Counted from the stretch's first letter, positions 48,653-57,172 are shown. The stretch: DNA of 64,000 bases from Actinomycetota bacterium (GCA_020161245.1 JAIUOK010000002.1:81983-145982); one strand, 5' to 3'. Numbers and translations are program-made. The notes: a model not told the origin generated them from the sequence alone.

Positions 48653-48787
48653 GGTGAAGGGCCCCCTGCTTGCGATAGAAGCAAGAAAAGCGCCCCAGGC
48701 TGTCCACAAGAGCACCGGTGCGGCACCGGCCTGTGGACAGCCTGGGGCGGAAAACTTGCTTCTATCGCAAGTGGGGGCACCTTCACC
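48653..48787. repeat. 135-bp nested palindrome with DnaA-box-like arms
   Basis: Arms: 48653-48666 pair with 48773-48787 (one bulged base), 48669-48685 with 48755-48771 (17 bp perfect), and 48691-48708 with 48732-48749 (18 bp perfect). Short A-rich internal loops interrupt the arms and a 23-base GC loop lies at the tip. The 17-bp arm is itself a small hairpin (CTTGC-N7-GCAAG). The inner arm contains CTGTCCACA in both orientations, one mismatch from the actinobacterial DnaA box TTGTCCACA. It lies between the acyl-CoA dehydrogenase end and the 188-aa protein start. Confidence 0.8.
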
Positions 48788-48817
48788 GATAACGAGGGTG
48801 CGGTTGGCGGGCTGCGG

Positions 48818-50020
48818 TCAGCGGAGCTTGTAGTCCTCGAGGAGGCGGCGGCCGATGATCATGCGCTGGATGTCGGCGGTGCCCTCGCCGATAAGGAGCA
48901 TGGGGGCCTCGCGGTAGAGGCGCTCGATCTCGTACTCCTTGGCGTAGCCGTAGCCGCCGTGGATGCGGAAGGAGTCCTCGACGACGTCGCGGCAGTACTC
49001 GCTGGCGAGGTACTTCGCCATGCCGGCCTCGAGGTCGTTGCGGGCGCCGGTGTCCTTGAGCCGCGCGGCCTTCACCATCATCTGGTGCGCGGCCTCGACC
49101 TTGACCGCCATGTCGGCGAGGCGGAACTGCACGGCCTGGTGGTCGGCGATCTGCTTGCCGAAGGTCTGGCGCTGCTGGGCGTAGGCGATGCCGAGCTCGA
49201 AGGCGCGCAGGGCGAGGCCGCAAGCGCGGGCGGCCACGTTGACGCGGCCCACCTCGACGCCGTCCATCATCTGGTAGAAGCCCTTGCCGGGCTCTCCGCC
49301 GAGGATGCGGTCGGCGCCGACGCGCAGGCCGTCGAACACCATCTCGGTGGTGTCGACGCCCTTGTAGCCCATCTTGTCGATCTTGCCGGGGATGGTGAGG
49401 CCCGGGAGCACCTCGCCGAAGCCGGCCGGCTTCTCGACGAGGAACGTCGTCATCCTCTTGTAGACCGACGAGTCGTCGGCCACCTCGCCGTCGGTGCGCA
49501 CGAGCACGGCGGTCAGCGTGGACGAGCCGCCGTTGGTCAGCCACATCTTCTGGCCGGTGAGGACGAAGTCGTCGCCGTCGCGCACGGCCTTCGAGCGGAT
49601 CGCCGAGACGTCGGACCCGCAGTGCGGCTCGGACATCGAGAACGAGCCGCGGATCTCGCCGGCGGCCATCCGGGGCAGGAAGTACGCCTTCTGCTCCTCG
49701 GTGCCGTGCTGCAGGAGCATGTAGGCGACGATGAAGTGGGTGTTGATGATGCCGCTGACGCTCATCCACCCGCGGGCGATCTCCTCGACCGTCAGCGCGT
49801 AGGTCAGCAGCGACTCGCCGAGCCCGCCGTACTCCTCGGGGATCATCAGGCCGAAGATCCCCATCTCCTTCATGCCCTCGACGATGTCGGCCGGGTACTC
49901 GTCGGCGTGCTCGAGCTCCTGGGCGCTGGGGATGATCTCCTTCTCCACGAACTCGTGGACCGCGCCCAGGATCTCCTCCTGGATGTCGGTGAGACCGTCG
50001 GTCTGCGCGAGACGACCCAT
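48818..50020 (-). CDS. Acyl-CoA dehydrogenase
   Basis: 400-aa FAD-dependent acyl-CoA dehydrogenase. FAD/substrate motifs FSMSEPHCGSD and KMWLTNGGSS, RQTFGKQIADHQAVQF, IHGGYGYAKEYEIERLYREAP, and LIGEGTADIQRMIIGR with the catalytic Glu in the medium-chain-type position. It starts 12 bases after the CitE-like lyase, so they form an operon. That pair resembles part of the ethylmalonyl-CoA pathway clusters of streptomycetes, where a related dehydrogenase accompanies mcl, ccr and ecm; no ccr or ecm is in the window. Substrate therefore uncertain. Confidence 0.9.
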   Translation of the reverse strand: MGRLAQTDGLTDIQEEILGAVHEFVEKEIIPSAQELEHADEYPADIVEGMKEMGIFGLMIPEEYGGLGESLLTYALTVEEIARGWMSVSGIINTHFIVAYMLLQHGTEEQKAYFLPRMAAGEIRGSFSMSEPHCGSDVSAIRSKAVRDGDDFVLTGQKMWLTNGGSSTLTAVLVRTDGEVADDSSVYKRMTTFLVEKPAGFGEVLPGLTIPGKIDKMGYKGVDTTEMVFDGLRVGADRILGGEPGKGFYQMMDGVEVGRVNVAARACGLALRAFELGIAYAQQRQTFGKQIADHQAVQFRLADMAVKVEAAHQMMVKAARLKDTGARNDLEAGMAKYLASEYCRDVVEDSFRIHGGYGYAKEYEIERLYREAPMLLIGEGTADIQRMIIGRRLLEDYKLR

Positions 50021-50032
50021 GGCTGATCCCTC

Positions 50033-51001
50033 TCAGTCCTGCGGGGGCGTGAACGTCTGGGTGCGGGCCATACCGGCCGCACGGCCCTTGGCGGAGATCA
50101 CCAGCGCCATCTTGCGGCTGGCCTCGTCGATCATCTCGTCGCCGAGCATGACGGCGCCGCGGGCGCCGCCCTCGGCGGAGGTGTAGAAGTCGTACGCGTC
50201 GAGGATGAGCTCGGCGTGGTCGTAATCCTCCTGGCGTGGCGAGTACACCTCGTTCGCGGCGTCGACCTGGCCGGGGTGCAGCACCCACTTGCCGTCGAAG
50301 CCGAGCGCGGCCGAGCGGCCGGCCACGCGCTTGTAGCCCTCGACGTCCTTGATCTGCAGGTACGGGCCGTCGATGGCCTGCTTGTCGTAGGCACGGGCCG
50401 CCATGAGGATCTGCATGAGGATGTAGTGGTACGCGTCGCCGACGTCGTAGCCCTGCGGCTGCTCGCCCACCACGAGCGACTTCATGTTGATCGAGGCCAT
50501 GAAGTCGGCCGGCCCGAAGATGATCGTCTCGACGCGGGGCGAGGCCGCCGCGATCGCGTTGACGTTGGTGAGCCCGAGCGCGTTCTCGATCTGCGCCTCG
50601 ATACCGATGCGGCCGACCTCGAAGCCCATCGTCCGCTCGATCTGCGTGAGCAGCAGGTCGAGCGCGACGACCTGCTCGGCCGTCTGCACCTTCGGCAGCA
50701 TGATGCAGTCGAGGTTCTGGCCCGCGTTCTCCACCACCTCGACGACGTCGCGGTAGGTCCAGTGCGTGGTCCAGTCGTTGACGCGGACGACGCGCACCTT
50801 GCCGTCGTAGCCGCCCTCGTTGAGCGCGGCGACGATGTTCTTGCGCGCGTCCGGCTTGGCCAGCGGGGCGACGGCGTCCTCGATGTCCATGAAGACCTGG
50901 TCGGCGGGCAGCCCCTTGGCCTTCTCCAGCATCTTCGGCGAGGAGCCGGGCACGGCCAGGTTGGAACGGCGGGAGCGCAGCTGACGGGCGGGAGTGCTCA
51001 T
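50033..51001 (-). CDS. HpcH/HpaI (CitE-like) CoA ester lyase
   Basis: 322-aa TIM-barrel lyase of the CitE/Mcl group, which splits malyl-CoA, beta-methylmalyl-CoA or citramalyl-CoA. SRRSNLAVPGSSPKMLEKA start, VFMDIEDAVAP (metal-binding Glu-Asp), RVVRVNDW (active Arg), IMLPKVQTAEQV, GIEAQIENALGL (Glu ligand), IIFGPADFMASI and GKWVLHPGQV. All catalytic residues present. The length (322) suits Mcl-type lyases more than citrate lyase beta chains, and no CitF or acyl carrier is nearby. Operon head for the acyl-CoA dehydrogenase. Confidence 0.88.
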   Translation of the reverse strand: MSTPARQLRSRRSNLAVPGSSPKMLEKAKGLPADQVFMDIEDAVAPLAKPDARKNIVAALNEGGYDGKVRVVRVNDWTTHWTYRDVVEVVENAGQNLDCIMLPKVQTAEQVVALDLLLTQIERTMGFEVGRIGIEAQIENALGLTNVNAIAAASPRVETIIFGPADFMASINMKSLVVGEQPQGYDVGDAYHYILMQILMAARAYDKQAIDGPYLQIKDVEGYKRVAGRSAALGFDGKWVLHPGQVDAANEVYSPRQEDYDHAELILDAYDFYTSAEGGARGAVMLGDEMIDEASRKMALVISAKGRAAGMARTQTFTPPQD

Positions 51002-51071
51002 GGCAGCACGGTACGAGCGGGCTGTACCGGACGCGACGCAGGGGGTGAGCGATCGGTAACCCGCGGCCGGC

Positions 51072-52022
51072 TCAGACCGGCGGGGTCTCCGACGGGACGT
51101 CGCGATCTCCGGACCGGATCACCAGCACGAGGCCGGCGAAGAGCAGGACGAGCGCCGGGACGATCGCGAGCGGCGGCACCTGGCCGAGCCACAGCGCGGC
51201 GATGAGGGTCGCGCCCGGCATCTCGAACAGGATCGCCAGGCTCGTCACGGTGGCGGGCGTCGTGCGCAGCACCCGGTTGATCAGGGTGTGGCCGACGAGC
51301 TGCGCGCCGAGGGTCAGGGCGACGAGCAGCCACCAGTCGCGCGCGGAGTAGCCGCCCATCGCGACGCCGAGCAGCAGGCACACCGGCAGGATCGCCAGCG
51401 ACGAGACCGAGTACGCGACGCCGGTGTAGACCGGCGTCGACACCGTGGCCCGAGCCTTCTCGCCAGCGGTGACGTACGCCGCCGCCAGCACGGCGCCTGC
51501 GAGAGCGAGCAGGTCGCCGACGAGCGCCTGCGGATCGATGGAGAAGTCGACGCCGGTGAGCACCAGCACGCCCGCGAGCGACACCGCGATGCCCACCCAG
51601 GCCTGGCGGGCGACGTGCCGCCCCTGCGCCCGCGCCATGAGCGCCGCCCACACCGGCTGCGTGGCCACGAGCGCGGTCGACGCCGCGACGGAGGTGAAGC
51701 GCAGGCTCGGCACCCAGGTCGCGAAGTGCGCGCCGAGCAGCACCCCCGCGACCACAGTCCACTTCAGCGGTTCGCCGCGCAGCGACAGGAGCTCCGCGCG
51801 CTGGCGCACGAGGGCCCATCCCACGGTCAGCCCGCCGCCGAAGACACCGCGCCAGAACGCGATGGCGAGGGCAGGCGCCGTCATCGCCGCGATGATCGGG
51901 CCGGACGTCGAGATCGCCAGTACAGCGACCGACATGAGCACCAGGTCGGTGGTGGGCGGTCGCGCCACCGCGTTCGCGCGCACGGGCGCGGGATCGCGGG
52001 CGGGGACGGCGTCCTGGGTCAC
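51072..52022 (-). CDS. EamA/DMT-family transporter
   Basis: About 316 aa with ten membrane helices in two EamA repeats. First repeat from LVLMSVAVLAISTSGPIIAAM, with FWRGVFGGG and TSVAASTALVATQPVW; second repeat from ALVGDLLALAGAVLAAAYV, with LAILFEMPGATLIAALWLGQ. Probable small-metabolite exporter. GTG at 52022 chosen; an upstream GTG at 52043 is equally open. No operon partner. Confidence 0.8.
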   Translation of the reverse strand: MTQDAVPARDPAPVRANAVARPPTTDLVLMSVAVLAISTSGPIIAAMTAPALAIAFWRGVFGGGLTVGWALVRQRAELLSLRGEPLKWTVVAGVLLGAHFATWVPSLRFTSVAASTALVATQPVWAALMARAQGRHVARQAWVGIAVSLAGVLVLTGVDFSIDPQALVGDLLALAGAVLAAAYVTAGEKARATVSTPVYTGVAYSVSSLAILPVCLLLGVAMGGYSARDWWLLVALTLGAQLVGHTLINRVLRTTPATVTSLAILFEMPGATLIAALWLGQVPPLAIVPALVLLFAGLVLVIRSGDRDVPSETPPV

Positions 52023-52074
52023 GGGAGCCCATCCAACCGCCACCGGGCGAGACGGTGCCCGTCAGGGCGCGGCC

Positions 52075-52899
52075 TCAGCCCCCCGGGGCGGCAGGGACTC
52101 CCTTGCTCACGACCTCGGCGGCCACGTCGGACAGCTTGCGGTTCTGCGTCGAGCTCAGCTCGCGCAGCATGCCGAACGCCGCGTCCTCGTCGATGCGCAG
52201 CGTCGCCATGAGGATGCCCATCGCCATGCCGATGGTGCGGTTGCTGTCGACCGCACGGCGCAGCGTGCGGGCGGTGTCGGCTTCGCGCGCCGTCGCCAGC
52301 GCGACGGACGCATGGGCGGCGAAGATCGCCCCGGTCGCGAAGTGGCCGTCGTCGAAGGCGGCGGGCTGCCGGCTGTACAGCGTGAGAGCTCCGAGCCCGG
52401 CATCCTCGGAGTACAGCCGGAACGACAGCACCGACCGGATGCCGAGCCGCCCCGCCTGCTCGCGGTAGGCGGGCCACCAGGGCTCGGCGGCCAGGTCGTC
52501 GGTGCGGTACACCGGCACGCGGCGCAGACCGTCGGGCACCGGGCCCTCGCCCGTGGCGCCCTGGATCGCGTCGAGCTCCTCCACGACCGACGACGTCGCT
52601 GCCGCCGACGTCACGCTGCCGCCGCGGGCCACGGTCACGCCGGCGTCCTCGCACGTCTCGACCATCTCGACCGCGAGCTCCACCAGGCGGTGCAGCGTCA
52701 GGTCGGTGGTGGGCTGGCCGTGCAGGTCGCGGGCCACTGCCGCGAAGTCGGCGGCCAGGGCGATCCCCGCCTCCTCGGCGGGATCGACGCCCTCAGGCGG
52801 CTCCACGACCTCGAAGGGCTCCTCGGCTCCCGCGAGCTCGGCGACGACGTCGGTCCTGGGCAGGTCGTGACGGGCCGGTGGGCGGGGGGCGCCAGCCAT
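52075..52899 (-). CDS. GAF-ANTAR regulatory protein
   Basis: 274-aa RNA-binding regulator. N-terminal leader of about 40 residues, GAF sensor domain (about 45-200; AVEMVETCEDAGVTVARGG, VLSFRLYSEDAGLGALTLYS), and a C-terminal ANTAR domain (about 205-265; RAVDSNRTIGMAMGILMATL, then FGMLRELSS). ANTAR proteins bind dual-hexaloop RNA and prevent termination. ATG at 52899 follows GAGGAG. Divergent from the STAS gene, 232 bp apart. The GAF ligand is unknown. Confidence 0.85.
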   Translation of the reverse strand: MAGAPRPPARHDLPRTDVVAELAGAEEPFEVVEPPEGVDPAEEAGIALAADFAAVARDLHGQPTTDLTLHRLVELAVEMVETCEDAGVTVARGGSVTSAAATSSVVEELDAIQGATGEGPVPDGLRRVPVYRTDDLAAEPWWPAYREQAGRLGIRSVLSFRLYSEDAGLGALTLYSRQPAAFDDGHFATGAIFAAHASVALATAREADTARTLRRAVDSNRTIGMAMGILMATLRIDEDAAFGMLRELSSTQNRKLSDVAAEVVSKGVPAAPGG

Positions 52900-53131
52900 G
52901 CGCTGCTCCTCGGGTCGGTGGCCAGGGCGCCGTCCACTCTGCGTCGACGTCGCGCCTACCGCAGCACCAGCGTCCGGCGAGCGGACAGAACGGTCCATCG
53001 AGCCCGCCACCGTCCGGATAGGGGCCGGCGGTTGACGTCATCCGCACCGCGACGCAGGCTGGCAGAGGTCAAGCAGCCGGCCGCCCCCGCGCGAGCCTGC
53101 CTGGCGAGCGCCCGTCCGACGGGACGCCCAC

Positions 53132-53476
53132 ATGACCGCCTCCTCCACCGACCCTCGGGGACGCCGCAGCCGCAGCCATGGCCCCGCAGCCCTCCACGTC
53201 ATCCGCCTCTCCGGAGAGGTCGACGTCGCCCGCCGCGACGAGCTCGGCCTCCTCGCCCAGGCCTTCGTCGCCAGCGGCTCGCCCTCCGTCGAGCTCGACC
53301 TCGCCGACGTCGACTTCATGGACTCCAGCGGGCTGCAGCTCATCGCCCGGCTGCACCGCACGGCGAAGCTGCGCGGGGGCACCGTGCACGTGGTCGGGGC
53401 GGTAGCCGCGGTGCGACGGGTCATCGAGGTCTCCGGGCTCGACTCCCTCGTGGAGATCCACCGCACGCCGCGCTGA
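53132..53476 (+). CDS. STAS-domain anti-sigma factor antagonist
   Basis: 114-aa SpoIIAA/RsbV-like protein. STAS core with LHVIRLSGEVDVARRDELG, and VELDLADVDFMDSSGLQLIA in which the phosphorylatable Ser is the first or second Ser of DSSG (about residue 70). Partner-switching proteins of this kind are phosphorylated by HATPase kinases such as that at 43647, though no kinase is adjacent. ATG at 53132; a strong terminator follows. Confidence 0.85.
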   Translation: MTASSTDPRGRRSRSHGPAALHVIRLSGEVDVARRDELGLLAQAFVASGSPSVELDLADVDFMDSSGLQLIARLHRTAKLRGGTVHVVGAVAAVRRVIEVSGLDSLVEIHRTPR

Positions 53477-53488
53477 CCACCGCCCACG

Positions 53489-53520
53489 ACGCCCGCCGCG
53501 CCCCGCGCGGCGGGCGTTTC
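53489..53520 (+). terminator. Rho-independent terminator after the STAS gene
   Basis: 12-bp perfect stem (53489-53500 with 53506-53517), a five-base loop and then TT, starting 13 bases after the stop codon. Confidence 0.8.
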
Positions 53521-53548
53521 CCGCACGGCCCCGGCCGGGTCCGGCCGA

Positions 53549-53554
53549 TACCCT
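53549..53554 (+). promoter_or_regulatory. Leaderless -10 of the PRC/MgtE_N/CBS gene
   Basis: TACCCT six bases before the ATG at 53561; no ribosome binding site in between. Confidence 0.5.
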
Positions 53555-53560
53555 GCACGC

Positions 53561-54835
53561 ATGAGCGGAGCGCCGACGAGGGTCTTCATCGCGCGCCTCG
53601 CCGGCGTCGGCGTGTTCGACCCCCGCGGCGACCAGGTCGGCAAAGTGCGCGACGTCGTCGTGCAGATGCGCCACGGCTCCCACGCCCCCCGGGTTCTCGG
53701 TCTCGTCGTCGAGGTGCAGCCCCGACGCCGCATCTTCTGCCCCATGACGCGCGTGACGAACATCGACGCCGGGGCCGTCGTCACGACCGGCCTGCTCAAC
53801 ATGCGCCGGTTCGAGCAGCGCGCGGGCGAGACGCTGGTCGTGTCCGAGCTGCTCGACAAGCGCGTGACCATGCTCGAGTCGCAGGAGATGGTGACGGTCC
53901 AGGACGTCGCTATCCAGCAGGACCGCACCCGCGACTGGACGGTGTCCAAGATCTTCGTGCGCCGCGGTGGCGGGGGCTTCCGCCGGCGCGGGGAGACCCT
54001 GCTCGTCGACTGGTCGGCGGTGGCCGGCCTCACCCTGCCCGACCCGGTGCAGGGCGTCGAGAGCCTCATGGCCACGGTCGAGAAGCTCAAGGCCCCGGAC
54101 CTCGCCAACGTGATGCAGGAGCTGCCCGCCAAGCGGCGCATCGAGCTCGCGGCGGCGCTCGACGACGAGAAGCTCGCCGACGTCCTCGAGGAGCTTCCCG
54201 AGGACGACCGCGTCGAGATCCTGGCCCATCTCGAGGAGGAGCGCGCAGCCGACGTCCTCGAGGAGATGGACCCCGACGACGCCGCCGACCTGCTCTCCGA
54301 GCTGCCGCTCGAGACCCAGGAGGCGCTGCTCGCTCTCGTCGAGCCGGAGGACGCCGAGGACCTGCGCCGCCTGCTCTCCTACGACGACTACACCGCCGGC
54401 GGCATGATGACGCCGGAGCCGGTGATCCTCCCGCCCGACTCCACCGTGGCCGAGGCGCTGGCCCGCATCCGCGACTCCGACCTCTCGCCCTCGCTCGCCG
54501 CGCAGGTCTACGTCGTGCGCGCGCCGTTCGAGACGCCCACGGGCAAGTACCTCGGCGTCGCGCACTTCCAGCGGCTGCTGCGCGAGCCCCCGTCGACCAT
54601 GGTGTCGGCCGTGCTCGACGACTCGCTCGAGCCGATCGGGCCCGAGGCCCCGCTGCAGCAGGTGACCCGCTACTTCGCGACGTACAACCTCGTCGCGCTG
54701 CCCGTGGTCGACGAGAACGACCACCTGCTCGGCGCGGTGACGGTCGACGACGTCATCGACCACATGCTCCCCGAGAACTGGCGCGACGCCGACGCGGCCG
54801 CCGAGGTCGACGAGGAGGTGGCCCATGGCGCGTGA
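53561..54835 (+). CDS. PRC-barrel/MgtE_N/CBS protein without membrane domain
   Basis: 424-aa soluble protein. Two PRC-barrel-like segments (about 8-60, VFDPRGDQVGKVRDVVVQMR, and 90-160), an MgtE N-terminal superhelical domain (about 165-275; ELPAKRRIELAAALDDEK, repeated LADVLEELPEDDRVEIL), then a CBS pair (about 275-410; MMTPEPVILPPDSTVAEAL, ALPVVDENDHLLGAVTVDDV). It has the magnesium-sensing cytoplasmic parts of the MgtE channel but no membrane helices. It overlaps the DUF1003 gene by 11 bases, which could supply the membrane part. In M. tuberculosis a similar set lies beside mrp. Confidence 0.85.
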   Translation: MSGAPTRVFIARLAGVGVFDPRGDQVGKVRDVVVQMRHGSHAPRVLGLVVEVQPRRRIFCPMTRVTNIDAGAVVTTGLLNMRRFEQRAGETLVVSELLDKRVTMLESQEMVTVQDVAIQQDRTRDWTVSKIFVRRGGGGFRRRGETLLVDWSAVAGLTLPDPVQGVESLMATVEKLKAPDLANVMQELPAKRRIELAAALDDEKLADVLEELPEDDRVEILAHLEEERAADVLEEMDPDDAADLLSELPLETQEALLALVEPEDAEDLRRLLSYDDYTAGGMMTPEPVILPPDSTVAEALARIRDSDLSPSLAAQVYVVRAPFETPTGKYLGVAHFQRLLREPPSTMVSAVLDDSLEPIGPEAPLQQVTRYFATYNLVALPVVDENDHLLGAVTVDDVIDHMLPENWRDADAAAEVDEEVAHGA

Positions 54836-55340
54836 GAGCACCCGCGGGCCGCGCCTCGACCAGCCGATGGAGCGCGGCGTCTCGCTGCGCCCGTCGGTCG
54901 ACCCCGAGCGCGTGGGGCGGCTGTCCGAGCGGATCGCGCGGTTCCTCGGCTCGTGGCGGTTCATCGGCTACATGACCGGCTTCATCGTGGTCTGGGTCGT
55001 CTGGAACACCGCGGGCCCGAAGGAGCTCCGCTTCGACGAGTGGCAGTTCATCGGCCTGACGCTGCTGCTGTCGCTGCAGGCCTCGTACGCCGCTCCGCTG
55101 ATCCTGCTCGCGCAGAACCGGCAGGCCGACCGCGACCGCGTCCAGTACCAGGAGGACCGGGCACGCACCGACCGGCTCATCGCCGACACGGAGTACCTCA
55201 CCCGCGAGGTCGCGTCGCTGCGCGTGGCCCTCGGCGAGGTGGCCACCCGCGACTACCTGCGCAGCGAGCTGCGCGACCTGCTCGACGACCTCGAGGAACG
55301 CGTCGCCGCGCTGCGCGAGGACGCCGCCGACGCGTCCTGA
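54825..55340 (+). CDS. DUF1003 membrane protein
   Basis: 171-aa DUF1003 protein. Two membrane helices: FIGYMTGFIVVWVVWNTAG (about 46-64) and WQFIGLTLLLSLQASYAAPLI (about 73-93), the second followed by the family signature LLAQNRQADRDR. The C-terminal 70 residues are a charged coiled coil. Function unknown. ATG inside the end of the preceding gene (11-bp overlap) indicates coupling with the MgtE_N/CBS protein. Confidence 0.85.
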   Translation: MARESTRGPRLDQPMERGVSLRPSVDPERVGRLSERIARFLGSWRFIGYMTGFIVVWVVWNTAGPKELRFDEWQFIGLTLLLSLQASYAAPLILLAQNRQADRDRVQYQEDRARTDRLIADTEYLTREVASLRVALGEVATRDYLRSELRDLLDDLEERVAALREDAADAS

Positions 55341-55424
55341 CGCCGGCGCTGCAGCCGAACCGCGGCGACCTCTGCCACACCGACGGCGGGTCAAGGGCGG
55401 CCCGTTCCTGCCGATGACCTCCTG

Positions 55425-57113
55425 GTGAGCGTGGTCCCCCTGGTGCCCGGCGGCCCGGGCGAGCCCTCGGGGCGACCGCGGCTGGGGGACGTGCTGCTGC
55501 AGCTCGGGCTGCTCGACCGCCACCAGCTGGCGGGAGCCCTGGCGGCCCGGATGGCCGAGGGCGTGAGCCGGCGGCTCGCCGAGGTGGTCGTCGACGCCGG
55601 GATGGTGTCGGAGGACGATCTGGCGCGCGCCCTCGCCGTCCAGCACGTGCTGCCGCTCATCGACCTCGACCTGCGGCGCGTCGACGCGTCCGTGGCCTGG
55701 CTGCTCCCCCGCGACGTCGCCGCGCGGTCGGCCGCCGTGCTGTGGGAGCGGCGGGGGGACCGCTTCGCCCTGGCGATCGCCGACCCCGCCGACCTGCCCG
55801 GCGTCCATGAGGCGCTCCCCCGCGACATCGCCACGGCCCTCGACGTCCACATCGCGCAGCGCACGCGGATCAGGGAGGCGCTCGACCAGGCGTGGGCGGG
55901 CGCGGGCGGCTCCGCGCACGACGCCCCGCCGGGACGCCACGTCGAGGACGCCACCGCCGTGCACCTGGTCGAGCGGCTCGTCGCCGACGCCGTCCGCGCG
56001 GGCGCGGGCGACCTGCACCTCGACCCGCAGCGCGACGGCGTGCGGGTACGGATCCGCGTCGACGGCGTCCTGCGCGAGCTGCTCACGCTGCCGAGCACCG
56101 GCCACAGCGGCGTCGTCGACCACCTCAAGAGCCTGGCCGACCTCGATCTCGACGAGAGCCATGTGCCCCAGGAGGGCCGCGCCGTCGTGGGCGGGGGCGA
56201 CGGCGCCACGGACGTCCGGGTGTCGACGATCCCGTCGGTGCACGGCGAGAAGGTCGTCGTACGCCTGCTGCCCTCGCGCGACCTGCCCGCGATCGACGAC
56301 CTCGGCTTCGCGCCGTCGCAGCAGCGGCTCCTGCTCGACGCCGCGAGCAGCACGCGCGGACTGGTGATCGTCACCGGGCCCGCCGGGTCAGGCGTGAGCT
56401 CGACCCTGCTCGCGCTGGCGGCGCAGGCGGTCTCCGCGGGTCGCGACGTCGTCACGGTCGAGGATCCGGTCGAGCTCGAGCTGCCGGGCGCGACCCAGGT
56501 GCAGGTGGACACGCGCCACGGCCTCGATGCCTGCGACGCCCTGCGGGCGGCGCTGCGCCACGCCCCCGACGTCGTCGTGGTCGGCGACGTGCACGACTCC
56601 GGCACCGCGGCGCTCGCCCTGGACGCCGCCGCCGACGGGCGGCTCGTGCTCGTCGGCATGCGGGCGCCGGACGTCTCGGCCGCGCTCGCCCGCCTGGTCG
56701 CGATGGACACGGCGCCCTACGCCGTCGCGTCGTCGCTGGTGCTCGCGCTGGCGCAACGGCTGGTGCGGGTGCCGTGCCCCGACTGCCGCGCCGTCACCGA
56801 GCCCGACCCCTTCCTGCTCGCGTCGCTCTGGGTGACCGACCCGCTCGGCGTCTGGGTCGAGGCCCGCGGCTGCCTGTCATGCGGCGGCTCCGGCTACCGG
56901 GGGCGCACCGCGGTCGGGGAGTCTCTGCCGCCGTCCCGCGAGCTCCACGAGGCGCTCGACGCCGGTGGTGGCGAGGCCGGCCTGCGCGCCGCCGTCCGTG
57001 CGTCCGGGGTCCGGTCGCTGCGGGAACGCGCTGTCGACCTGGCCCGTCGCGGGGGGACGACGCTCGACGAGATCGTGCGCGCGGTGCCGGACGATCCGGA
57101 GCACGCGTTCTAG
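55425..57113 (+). CDS. GspE/PilB-like secretion ATPase with degenerate active site
   Basis: 562-aa protein with the full layout of type II/IV pilus assembly ATPases: N-terminal MshE-like domain (20-150), a PAS-like N2 domain with DLHLDPQRDGVRVRIRVDG, the arginine-finger region PSVHGEKVVVRLLPSRD, and a C-terminal RecA-like domain. The ATP site is altered. Walker A reads GPAGSGVSS, so the essential Lys is Val at about residue 324. The Walker B/Glu segment reads VVGDVHD instead of GEIRD (388-391). The His box is replaced by VGMRAPD. The tetra-cysteine zinc site is kept (CPDC at 451-454, CLSC at 483-486). The frame is intact. No pilin, PilC or PilT gene adjoins it, and it splits DUF1003 from mrp. 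Confidence 0.82.
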   Translation: MSVVPLVPGGPGEPSGRPRLGDVLLQLGLLDRHQLAGALAARMAEGVSRRLAEVVVDAGMVSEDDLARALAVQHVLPLIDLDLRRVDASVAWLLPRDVAARSAAVLWERRGDRFALAIADPADLPGVHEALPRDIATALDVHIAQRTRIREALDQAWAGAGGSAHDAPPGRHVEDATAVHLVERLVADAVRAGAGDLHLDPQRDGVRVRIRVDGVLRELLTLPSTGHSGVVDHLKSLADLDLDESHVPQEGRAVVGGGDGATDVRVSTIPSVHGEKVVVRLLPSRDLPAIDDLGFAPSQQRLLLDAASSTRGLVIVTGPAGSGVSSTLLALAAQAVSAGRDVVTVEDPVELELPGATQVQVDTRHGLDACDALRAALRHAPDVVVVGDVHDSGTAALALDAAADGRLVLVGMRAPDVSAALARLVAMDTAPYAVASSLVLALAQRLVRVPCPDCRAVTEPDPFLLASLWVTDPLGVWVEARGCLSCGGSGYRGRTAVGESLPPSRELHEALDAGGGEAGLRAAVRASGVRSLRERAVDLARRGGTTLDEIVRAVPDDPEHAF

Positions 57114-57172
57114 CAGCCGTGCCGGCTATCGGCGGCCACCGGGTGCTGTGATGCGCCGCGGCGGCGCGGACA

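Noticed and set aside
48653..48787. Replication origin, because of paired DnaA-box-like sequences.
   Set aside because: Only two imperfect boxes, both locked in one palindrome, with no box cluster, AT-rich region, dnaA or dnaN nearby.
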